Shown here piece after piece: positions 1 to 12,000 of a stretch of 36,238 nt of DNA. Within the stretch, counting starts at the first letter, position 1. The number at the start of each line of letters is the position of its first letter. The position numbers and the translations under genes were made by a program. The notes below the pieces were generated by a model. It did no database searches. It had not been told where the DNA came from and saw only the letters and a program-made list of their open reading frames with translations. Source of the stretch: Candidatus Omnitrophica bacterium CG11_big_fil_rev_8_21_14_0_20_63_9 (GTDB lineage: Bacteria; Omnitrophota; Gorgyraeia; Aquiviventales; Aquiviventaceae); assembly GCA_002796105.1 (NCBI GenBank), contig PCVX01000045.1:1-36238 (forward strand), written 5' to 3'.

Positions 1-3000
1 CGCTCCTCTCCTATCAGGACTACCTCACCTGGCACACCACCATCCAAGTCGGACAGACCGCCTCAGGCTTCCTGTTCCTTGGCGGCACCGGCAACACCTT
101 CCTCTGGGATCAGCTCGGCGGCAACGATGCGCATCCGTACACCAGGCTCACGCGCATGCTGTGGCCGCTGCGCGAGCGCATCCGGCTTGAGGAAACCGAG
201 CGGCCGTGGCGGCAACGGGCGGCAAACCTCTTCCGCCCGCGGTTGTCGCGCGCGGATGAAGCGATTGACCGGCCGTCCCGCATCTCCCGGCTGCACCTGA
301 ACCGGTATCTGCCCACCGGCGTCTGGGACTTGTACAACATCATCGAAGACTCGGAGCGCGGCCGCCGCGGCTCGCTCTACCAGTCGATTCAAACCCGCCT
401 GAACCAGCCCTTCACCCAGGTGCTGGAAGATGCGCTGCCGCGCCTTGGGCCGAAGTGGCTCAACCAGCGCCAGCGCTGGATCATTCCGCAGACGTTCTCC
501 GCCATCCTGCGCTTCTTCCCGGTAGCGTGGCTCTTTGGCGGCCAGTACCTCGGGGCAGGGTTGGGTTATGCGCTCTTTGGCGACGTGGAGCATATCGGCC
601 AGGGGCTGGTGGCGATGGTCGCCGGGTTCTTCCTTGGCGGGTTGCTAGCGTACCTGATCGGGCGCGCCATCTTCCGATGGCTCAGTCGTGCCGGCATTGT
701 GCGCAATGCCCAGTGGCATGTGGATCCGGTCAGCAGCCTTGGGGGAGACGGCAGCCTGAATCTCTGGGCCAACCTGGTGCACTGGGCGAAGGGGTACTAC
801 AAGTTCCAGCAAATCGCGCACTTGGCGGCGGCCACCCCGGCCATGCTGGTCTCGTCGGTCATGTTCATCCTGACCATCATCTACTTCGGCAGTTGGACCG
901 ACCCGTCGCAGTCGGACTACGTGCAGGCGATGGACGACCGGGGCATTTCCGCGTTCCTCCAGGTGCTGGTCACCGCGGTGCAGACGTATGTGCCGGTGTT
1001 CCAAGGCTGGTTGCCGAGCACCTTCATCGGTGTTTTGGTTTTTCTGTGGCCGCCGATCTTCCAGTGGCTCATGACCGCGCTGGTCGTGATGCTGCATGCC
1101 TGGCGCGATGAAGTGGCGCTGCGGGAAGCGATGAATCTACGCCTGACCAGCAGCAAGCATGCGACCCTCATCATGCTGACCGATCCGCGGCTGATCAGGG
1201 ACCGGGATCCGAATAAAGGCCGGTTCGCCCGTGAGCTGCGCCAGCTCGAAGGTCTGGAAGCGGCCGGATCGCTTTCGCCCGATGAGCAGCAACGGCTGGC
1301 ATGGTTGCGCCAGGTGTACGACACCCTGATCGCGGCCGGCGCGCTACCCAACGCGGCTGGCGATTTCGTCGGGCCGTTCCGTGACACCCATGAAGAGGAC
1401 CTCTTGGATCAAGAGCGGTTGCTCGCGGCCATCGATACCCTGCAGCCGCTTGTCGGCGAGCATGGGCCGCTCGCGGAGCTGTTGACGCATCGGCTCAGCG
1501 ATCATCATCTGGCGGTGCCGGCCCCGTATGCGGATCGGGCGCTCGTAGACGATATCCGGCGCGAGCTGCTGGCGTTCCGCGATGAGGTGAATGGCATCAT
1601 CCGCGTGCGGCCGGACGTGGCAACCGCCGGCGGCGTATTCGCCGTCGGTGCTGCCGCGCTATGGTGGACCGGATGGATTTCCGCATGGCTGGCGGCGCCC
1701 ATCATCGCGCTGGGCGCGATGATCGCGATCCTTGGCCTTCTGCGTCGGCCGGTGGTGCACACCTCGCCGCTCATGCGCCACGGCATCGTGACGATGCTGC
1801 GCTCGCCGGGCATGCTGGTGTACTTCTCATTCCTGATCGGCTCGGCGTGGCGCGACCTGGGCGTGGCGCTCTCGCGCTGGTACAACGAGGCGTTCTGGCC
1901 CCGCGGCCGCGAGGAACAGCTGACGTCGTCACCGCGCGAGCCGGGCCGAGTGGTGCGCCGGTTGGAGGAAGCTCGGGCGCCGCAGCGGGTGACCGACCGG
2001 CTGATGCGCGCGAAAGAATCGTTCGCGGAGGTCCGAAGCTGGCGGGTGCGCATGTTCAGAATGGTCGCGCTGTTCACCCTCCTGCCTGTGATCAGCCTGA
2101 TTGTGCGCCCGTACTACGGCGAGTCCATGGAATGGCGCAAGAACCTGCAGCGGCAGGTGGCCTTCGAGCCGTACATTTCCAACGTCCGCCAGGGGCTCAC
2201 GGAAGCGCGGCCGGGCGTTTGGGAAGGCATTGTCGCTCAAGAGCACATGGACCGCGAGGTCAGCGGCCGCATCAACGGGTTCATTAACGATCTGGAGGCG
2301 ATGCAGCGCTCCGGATTGAAGACTCCCGAAGATTGGCAGGAAGCCTGGCGCATCCTGGACCTGGCGCTGCGCGCCACCGAAACCTTCCGCCAGCAGCTCG
2401 TGAAACAGATCGAGCTGGACGAGCTGACGGAGATCCAGGCGGTGCGCGCCTACGAGTTCGTCGCCAAGCGTTTTGAGCTGTGGCTGTCAAGCGCCGGCCA
2501 GCGCGAGCTGTTCGCGAAAGCGTTCGACATTGTCTATGTCGACCTCGACCAGGGATGGGAGGTGGATGATGCGGACCACTCCGGCCGGCCGCTGACCGTG
2601 CAGAACGCCGAAGGCGAGGTGCGCGTGCAGGTCCGCTTCCCGGACGGCATTTCACCGGTCGCGTCGCTCTCGAAGCAGCTGTCCATGGACATGACCGGCA
2701 AGGTCTTCCTCTTTGAGATGGAAACGCTCTCGGGAGCGCAAGGGTATGAAGGCCGGTGGCTCCAAGCCTCCACCGCCAGCGAAGAAACAGGGACCGAGCA
2801 TGCCTGGTACGACATCGGGCAGGCCGAGATCTTGTACCCAGGCCGCTCGGCGATCGTCTATAACCAACCCGACACGGTGCGCGTGCTCAACGAGTACGAT
2901 CCGAAAGCCACGTCGCGCTTCCAGATCAACATCGACGGGCAGGTGGGGGCGCGCTCGAACTTGACCGTGGTCATCCGCAGCCCGCGGGTGCGCCCGGTCG

Positions 3001-6000
3001 TGGATATCCGCAAGCCGCTCGGCCCGTTCAACGGCCAGGCGGACAGCCGCTGGCAGTGGATGGACGACGCGCTCGGCGGCCAGCCGAAGACCGCGGTCGT
3101 TGAAACGCCGCGGGAGAAGGAAGCGGAGATCGTGGCCGAGGTGCCGGTGATGCCCCCGGTGGCGGTGACGCTGCGCGGGCCGGATGCCAAGCAAGAAGAC
3201 ATCGTCCTCCAGTGGTTCGATGAAGCGCCGGCGGATTTGAGCCGCAAGCGCGTGCGCGTGCGCATCCGCGTGCCCGCCGACTTCCCGCGCCAGCTCTATA
3301 GCTCCATCCAAGTGGCCGCGCAGGATGCCGAGTGGCATTGGCAGAACACCGAGTGGTCGGAGGGCGGCCTCACGCGCGAAAATCATAACCTGCGCGACAA
3401 CGTCCTGACCTTGACGTACCGGCCGACGGCGCCAGAGGTCGACCAGCAAGGATTTACGGCGCCCGGGTTCGATCCCTCAACGGTCCGCGTCCTTCGCCTC
3501 AAGATCGCCACGCCCTCCGCTGCGCCGCGCGAGTATGAGCTGGACGGAGCTCTTGAGGTGCTGGAGTACACCATCGAAGAGGTGGCGGACGGCGAGCTTG
3601 AGCCTGCGGTGATCCGGCCGTTGCAGCGCGAGCAGCCCGGAGAGCCCGCGCCGGTGGCCGCGACCGAGCTGAAGTCCGGGATCGGCCGGTATTTCACATA
3701 TGGCGATCTCGGTGAGGATCTGGGCCGCAACCCCGCCTTCCAAGGCGAGTTTGACGCGCTCAAGCGCCACCGCCTGGAGGCGTTCCGCCTCATGCCCGCC
3801 TTCGATATCCGCGGCGGCGTGGACATCGGCGACGATGAGATGGCCGCGATGCAGGCGTACCTGGAGCGCGCCGAGGCGTCCGGCGTGCGCCACAACATCA
3901 TCACGCTCTTTGACGGCGCGGTGACGGGCGCGCAGACGCTGCGCGACGCGATGACCAATGCTGCGGCTCAAGACGCGCTGGTGGAAGCGCTTCGCCCGTT
4001 CGTCAAGCGCTTCGGCAAGTCGCGCGTGCTGGGCGAGCCGGTGGTGTTCGATCTCGTCAATGAGATCCATGCGGTGGGCGGCGCGACAGATCGGCAGAAG
4101 CAGCTGTTCGTGGAGCGGCTGGTCCAGCTGTTCATCGACGAGGCACCCGGGGCGGTGCTGACGGTCGGCGTGCAGAATTACCGCGAGCTGGCGTACTGGA
4201 CGTACCTGGGCGAGCGGTTCCAAGGCCAGCCGGTGAAGTTCATCCTGACATTCCATCTCTATGAGGAGATCGAGCAGATCCCGGCGGTCTGGGAGCTTAA
4301 CGTACCTGAAGGCATGGAGGTCGGCATTACGGAGGCCAAGCCGCAAGCCGGCGTCGAGCGGCAGGTCCGCGTTGCGGCGGAGAAGGGCTACCGATGGTTG
4401 CTCTTCTGGGAAGATGCCGAGCATCCCTATGACCCGGCCGAGCATGAGCGGGCGATCCATGGGTCAGAAGCCGCGCCTGCGGTGGGAGCGTCGCCGACCG
4501 CTACCCCTGCGGTGCTGCATGCATGGGCGCCGGCCTGGGCCACCGGATGGCTGAGCGGGTTTGACCTTCCGTGGGCGGGTGACGGGCTACAAATCACCGT
4601 CATCGCGGCGGTGGTCCTCATCCTGCTCAGCGGCTTGCTGCTTTCCGGCATCATGGCCGCTCCAACGCCTGCGTCCCAGCCGCCGGCGCGCGGCACAACC
4701 CGGCGCCAGGTACTGCAATGGGCAGGGCTTGGCGGGCTCATTGTGGCGGCGTACGGCGCGTACCGGACGTGGTTCCCGTCGCGCGTGCCTGTTGAGCTTG
4801 CGCTGGATGCGCCGGCATGGACCCCGCAGCGCTGGGTGGACAGCCAAGCGGTCAGCGCGGTGCGCTATGACGCGGCGACCCGGCAGATGATCCTGACCAT
4901 CAATATGACCGGGCGCCATGCCACGCACGCCAAAGGCGAAGCCTTTATCCCGGTCACCCAGGCGCTGGCGGAAGTGCTGGGCGAGCACTTCTCTTACGAC
5001 CTGACCGGGGCGCGCTTGCGCGCCACCTTCTCGTTGCCGAAGGAGCTGCTGGTGCCGGTGCCTCAAGCGAACCACGGCTTGCAAGTCTTCGTGAAGGACG
5101 TGGCCGGCAAGAGCCAATACGGGCGCTGGCAGAACATCATGGGGGTGGCGCCGTACGATGTGGACGTATTCCTTGAGATCGGCGACCGCAGCGCCGCGGC
5201 GCACACCGACACAGAGTTTGATCCCACCCAGATCCGTCTGCTGGGCGTGAAGATTGCCACCAATTCCCAGGCGGCTGCGACCGATGGTTACCGCGGAGAC
5301 ATCCGCATCAAGCGCATCGAGCTGCTGGTGCCGGCGTCGCGCCTGCCGGAAGAAGCGCGGGTGTCTCAGCCGACACCGACATCGGTCCTGCGCGCCATGC
5401 TGCCTCCGGTGGCGGCCTCAACGCTGGCCGTTATGGGACGGCCCGGCCTGAGCTGGGAGGCATGGTGGAAGGGCTTGGGCGGGACCGAGGCGACGGTTTT
5501 TGTTCTCCTCGCGCTGTGGCTGACCTCCCTTGCGCTAAAAGTGCTCTGGTTTGTGGTGCTGGAGCCGTTGCTGGCATGGAATGAAGGTCGACTCCATCGT
5601 CGCCAGGTCCACCAAGAACTCATCGAGCGTTTGGGCGACATGTCCCGCGAAACAGCGCAGGCCAGGGCAGCGTTCATTGAGCGATTCGGATTCATCACCT
5701 TTGAGTCAGCTCACGAGGTCGACAGGCTGGTGGAACGGTATCGCCTGATCGATGCCGCTGAGCTGGTGACAGATGCACGTACCGCGCAAGCGGCGATCCA
5801 GGTCCTCCTTGATGCGTTGAAGAGCGAGGAGGTGATACGCACGATTCGGCCCTCGGCGGGGGGACGGTCTGCCGATGAGCAATATATTGCGATGGCCTAT
5901 GAGGAGCCGGTCACCATCTGGCACACCAAGGAGGTTCATGAGCTGTTGAACAACCCTCCTGAGCTCAAGCGGCGGATCGATGAGCGCTTGAGTAGCCAGC

Positions 6001-9000
6001 CTGCGGCGGAGAACTCTACGCCGTCCGACACGACGAAACCGGTACATGGCGTAACTCCTATGGAATGGCTCGGGTTGCCGGCGATCTCGCTGGAGACGTG
6101 GTGGGAGCCTGTTGCGGCCTGGTGGCAGCATGCCGGCCTGGGTGAACTTGTGATCGCTGCCTTGTTCGCATTCATTGCGTTAAGGATTATCTGGGTGCAC
6201 GTGCTCTCACCGTTCATTGTCGAACCGATGAGGGGCCGTATTTACTCCGCGCGCAGTCGCAGGTCTCTGGAGAGGCATCGTAGGCTTCTGGCCACGCGTC
6301 TGAACGAGCAGTTTGGTGCGATGTCCGCTCAGACACTGAACGCGCGAACCGGGTTTGTTGAGCACTTCAAATTCCTTACGACGCGTAGTCTCTCAAGGAA
6401 TCGTGTTGACAGGCCTGTCGAGTTCCAACGCTTGATCGAAGCCGCCGCGCTCGTGACAGACGCTCGTACTGAAGCAGGGGCCATCGCAGTGCTCGACAAC
6501 GCATTGCGGTCGGAGCAAAGGACTGTTGGAGGTGGGGCATCCGAAGAGACTATCTACATCTACGATTCTTCCGACCCGCATGGGATGGGATCCTACCCCA
6601 TTACCGTTCCGAGCAGCTTGCCCTCACCTTCTTGGACGGAGACGAGCTATTACACAGAGGCGGTGCATGCGCTGCTTGACGATCTCCCCGCGTTCCAGCG
6701 GCAGATGGAGGAGCATCTGAGGGTGCAATCGGGGTCACCGGTCGAGTTGAGGCCTCTTGAGATTTGGGTACCGCTCACGGAGTCTGACCTGCAGGACGTG
6801 CCTGGGTCCGGGCGCACTGAGACGCTAGCCTACAATGTGCTCAACGGGTTCCGACTGCCGATTGTGCGAGATCGTGAGAGTGGACTGGTCTACTTAGCTC
6901 GGCGACCAAACGCTGAGTGGTGGCAGCGTGTGTATGATGCGCCGGAATATCTTGGTAACACGCTGGACGGGCAATTCGGCTACGCCCAGTTCGATGACGC
7001 GGAAGCTGACACGGAGCGTCGGCAGAGTGACGCGCGTGTGCGAGTTGCAGAGGTGGAGCAAATTCGGAATGGCAAGCACGGCCACTGGGTTGATGTGGGC
7101 GCCGCGTCTGGCTTGGTTCTCGCGGAAGCGAGGGCATCGGGTTGGCAGGTGACCGCTGTTGAGACGAATCGGCGGGGCGTTGCGGCCATTCGGGCGAAGG
7201 CGATCGATGTCATCGACAACTCCTGGAAGGATGCCGCGATCTCTGAGGGGTCGGCCGACGTCCTCAGCTTCTACGATGTACTTGAGCACTTGCCCGATCC
7301 AGTGGCTGCACTCGCCAAGGCTCGCCACGTCCTGAATCCGGACGGCTTGTTGATCATACGGGTTCCTGACCTATCCGGTCTCACGCGAACAAACGCCGGC
7401 GTGCTACTGAGCATTGAGCGAGAGCATCTTTACTACTTCTCTGATGAGAGCATGAAGCAGTTACTCGCTAGAAGTGGATTTGAGGTGCTCTCCTCCACGC
7501 CCAGCGGCAGCGGCATTAAAGCTGAGAGGACGTTTGGGTTTGGGGTTCCGCGTCGTGGACGTACCTTCATAGCGCGACCTGCGCCAGTCAGATCACCAGG
7601 TCACGCGGTGATGCCAGGATCTGCGGTTTCTGCCGTGGTGCCTGCCGTGGGCGTGGGGACGCCGCTCGCTGGGGAGTCGCTCAGGGCGGTTCTCAACGGC
7701 TTACCCGCACTCTCGCTGGGCACGTGGTGGTCGTCGATGGATCCAGTGTCGCAGGCGATCCTCATGGCGGTCGGCGCGTCGGCGATCGTGCTCGTCACGC
7801 TGGGCCTCATGCTGTGGGCGAGCGCGCGGCGGCAGGCGCGCCGCGCTGCGCAGCAACAAGAAAGTTCGCTGCGCCTGATTGAGGGCAAGTTGCGCGAAGG
7901 AGTCCTCAGCCCGGCGGATTTCGACAGCTTCCTGGCCGCGGTCTTCCAGGGCACGCCGGAGCAGGCCGACGCGCACCTGGAACAGTTGCGCCGCTTGCTG
8001 GCCGAATGCGAATCCTGTCAGCATGCGCTTGCGGTGACGACAGAGCGCATCCGGACAGATGGCACCGCACGGCAGCAAGCCCGGCTGCGCCACTATGACG
8101 CCGGCTTTGACCGGGTCGTGCGGCATGCCCTTCAACCCGGCAAAGCGCGGGTGGTCGTGCTCGCGGGGGGAGCCAGCTCGCGGTTCTTCCCGGTCAACAA
8201 GATCTTCTCCGATCCCATGGGCGCTGGCCGCAGCATGATCCAGCAGACGCTGGATCGGGCGACGGTATCGCAAGGCGAAGGCGAATACGCCACGTTCTTC
8301 GCGCCCGAGCAGTTCCACGTGATTACCGGTGAGGCCTACGCTTCCGGCATGCGGGACCAATTGGTCGGCGTTCCCACTGGGAACGTCCTGGTTGAGCCGG
8401 ACCGCCGCAACACGTGGCCCGCCATCCTGTGGACGATGGCGATGTTGCGACGGCAGGAGCCAGACGCCACCATCGTGATGCTGACGGCCGACCACATCAT
8501 CCGGGACCTGCCGGTGTTCCGCGAGACGATCGCCAAGGCAACCGTCATGGCCCAAGCCAGGCCCGCAATCATCACCATTGGGATTACGCCAAGCCGTGTC
8601 GCGCGCGAATGGACCGGCTTCGGCGCGATCAAGGCTGACCAAGTGCCGAGCGGTTTCGGAGCGGACGTGCTGCCCATGCGCGTCTTTGAAGAGAAGCCCA
8701 CGGAAACCCGCGCTACTGAAATGATCGGAGAGGGCGGGTGGTTCTGGAACTCCGGCATGTACATCTTCAGTATCCGCACCGCCGAGGAGGCGATGAGGGT
8801 CTATCAGCCGGCGATGTATGCGACCTACCTGAAGCTGGTTGAAGCCATCGCTGCGGGCCAGATGGATGACGCGCAAGCGCACTTCCGCGAGCTGCCCGGC
8901 AAGATCGCGCACCCGCTGCAGGAGGGCAAGCAAGCCGACAACTCGCTCGACTATGCGATCTCGGTGCCGATGACCCAGCAGCCCGGGCAGGGCATCGAAG

Positions 9001-12000
9001 GCTACGTGATCCCCAGCCGGTTCTTCTGGGCGGATATCGGCTCCTGGGACGCGCTGCGCGCGGTGCTGCCGTCGGATGGGGACGGCAATATCCTCGTCGG
9101 CGAGGTCAGCATGATGGACGTCCGCGATTCGATCCTTATCGCGGAGCCGGGCCGGAAGATCGTCGCGAGCGGCTTGCGGGGTACTATTGTGGTGCATGGC
9201 GCCGATGGAACAGCACTCATCGTGCCCGAGGCCAACGCGCAAGACGTCAAGCAGGTGTTCGAGTCGGCTAAGACATGGACCTCGACCGACCCGCTCATGA
9301 TGAATTGCACCAACTGCGAGGTGCGGGTTGCTGATGGCCGGGTGGCTGCCTTCGGTGTCACGGATGTCGAGATCGTTCGTGAAGCTGATACCGTCACAGT
9401 CCGGGCCAGGCCAGCCTCTGTCTCTGGCGGACCAGCCGGTTTGTTGGCGGTGGCGCCGGCGGTAGCCTCGGACACCCTCGTGCAGCTGCCCCCGACAGAG
9501 CATATGCCCGGCGTGCCGTTCTTGAGCGGGTTCACTATGGAATGGCAGGTCACGTTGACGAGCGTTCTGGCATGGGTTGGCCTGGTCGTGCTGTTGGCTG
9601 GGGCGGTTGTTGCCGTGGGACTGTTGCTGCGCCGCCTGCGAGGGACGGCCGCACAGACCAGGGCTCCCGTGCCGACACCGGCGCAAGCCGCGGCCGCCGG
9701 GGCAGTCACGAAGCCGGTCTTCCTCAGCTATGAGCCCAAGGAGCTGGGCTTTGGCACGAGCGGCTTGCGCGACTTCACGAAGTTCCTCACGGACATTGAA
9801 ATCTACATCAACGCGCGGGGTTTCATCGCCTACCTGGAGTCGGAAGGCGACCTGATGCCAGGCTCGAAAGCGCCGGTGGCGATGGCGCGCGATTTGCGCA
9901 GCGCCGATCCGGACACCGGCTGGTCGAACAGCCCGCGCGTCGCCGCGGCGGTCGCCAAAGCGATCGAAGACGCCGGCTATACCGTGATCAACCATGGGCA
10001 GATCCCCACGCCGGCGCTGGCCGCGCACGCCTTGAACCGCATGCCTTCGATCATGATCACGGGCAGTCATATTCCCGCGAATCAAAACGGCGTGAAGTTT
10101 TACCGCAAGCGCGGAGAGGTCTTGAAAGATGAGGAAGGATCGATCAAGGCGGCGGTGGCCGCCATGCGCCAGGTTGAGTACCGCAAGGATGCGGAGAGCT
10201 CCGCGTTCAATGAGCAGGGCATGTTCAAAGGCACCGATCCGAAGGTCGATCCGGACATTGATGGACGGCATCACGTTGATGATGGGGCGCGCCGCGCCTA
10301 CGTGCGCCGCTATCTTGACCTGTTCCCGGGACAGCGGCCCCTGGCCGGCAAGCGCGTCGTCGTCTGGCAGCAGTCTGCCGTGGGCCGCGATCTCCTGGTG
10401 GAGATCCTTGAGGGGCTTGGCGCTGAAGTCATCGCGTTTGGCCGGCGCGATGAGTTTCTCTCAGTCGATAGCGAGGATGTTGAAGGGCATCTCAAGTTCT
10501 TCAGAGAGACCGCGACCGCCTATCGGCATCCATTCGCTATCGTGACGCAGGACGGCGACAGCGACCGGCCGCTCGTGGTCGATGAGAACGGCGATTTCCA
10601 CCGGGGCGATGTCCTGGGGGCCGCGGTCGCCCAGTATCTGAAAGCGAGCTTTGCCGCGGTGCCGGTGAGTGCGAGCGTGGCCGTGGATATGCACTTGGCC
10701 GAGCATGGCATCGCGCATAAGAAGACCAGGATCGGCTCACCCTACGTGATCAAGGCCATGGACGAGGCGGTGGCCTCCGGCGTGGCTGAGGGGGTCGTCG
10801 GGTGGGAAGCGAACGGGGGGTTCCTCACGAACAGCCCGGTGACCATCAACGGCCACACCTTGTCGAAGCTGCCCACGCGCGATGCGGTGTTGCCGATCTT
10901 GATTCCGCTGCTGGCATCGACCGAGCGAAAGATCCCCCTGTCAGAGTTCCTGCGGGAGGCGGCGCATGGCCGCTTCACCAGCGCCGGACTGATCGACAAC
11001 TTCCCGGTGGCGACCAGCCGGGCGATCATCGCGCGCTACTCCCCGGCTCCGGAGCATAAGATCGTCGAAGTCCGGTTCTACGACGACGGCACGGTGAGGT
11101 TGGAATTTGAGTACGGGACGGTGGAAACCGTCCAGGCGTTTGATGTCCGCGCGCAGCGCTTCCGGGGCATCAAACGGGAACTTGAGGAGTCCTTTAACGA
11201 CTCGCACGGCTTTGATTCTATCGAGCGGCTCAACTACATCGATGGGGTGCAGATCTACTTCAAGGACCGCGAGCGCACGCACGTCCGCCCCTCCGGCAAC
11301 TCGCCGCAACTTCGCAACTACGCCGACAGCGGGGAAAGCCAGGCGCGCGCCCAGGAAATCGTGGACCTGGCGATCACCGAGCACAAGGACGACGAAGACC
11401 AGCCGCTTGGCATTTACCGGAAGATTGAGCGCGCGATCGTCAGGAGCCTCCGCAGGGCCGGCGGGGAGCATGCGGTGCTGCCATTCGGGTTGGGCGAGTG
11501 GCTCATGCCGGGCTTTACGGCGCAGGGTCAAGGCATCATCCCGCGGTTTGAGGTGCTGCCCGATGGGGTGACCTGGAGCTTCCAGATCACGGTGCCGGTG
11601 CCGCTCATCCTGCTGCTTGGCGCGTTGGCTGTCGTAGTCGGCTCGCTGCTGTGGGTGCTGCGCCAGCAGCAAGCGCGCAGAAGCGCGCAGCCTCCGGCGG
11701 TTGAGCTTGTGCGTGTCCGAGCGCCTGCGGCGGACCGGTCTGAAGAGTCTCCGAGCTGGATCCGCACCGCCGAGGTGCATGCGCAGATCCTCAACGATGG
11801 GAAAGAATTCACCTCGGAAAGCTACGCCAGAGAGTTTGGGCTGTCGCTTGAGCAGGCGCGCGAAGAGCTGGACTGGCTCGCCGCGCTGGCGCGCGAATTC
11901 GACAACCGCGGTTTCTACGGGGTGGATAAGGTCAACGTCGACGGCCGGCCGGTCTACCGCCGCGTCGTGGTCGACAAGACGATCCGCGGCAGCTATGACA

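Noticed and set aside
455-1111. A 218-codon + strand frame overlapping the glycosyltransferase
   Set aside because: Arg/Gly/His-rich out-of-frame translation; the GT2 motifs and membrane helices are in the other frame.
7701-10274. An 857-codon open frame on the minus strand
   Set aside because: It lies antisense to the methyltransferase tail, guanylyltransferase and first mutase, whose motifs are unmistakable on the + strand. The translation is rich in Arg/His/Pro/Ala with no domain pattern, as expected from the complement of GC-biased codons.
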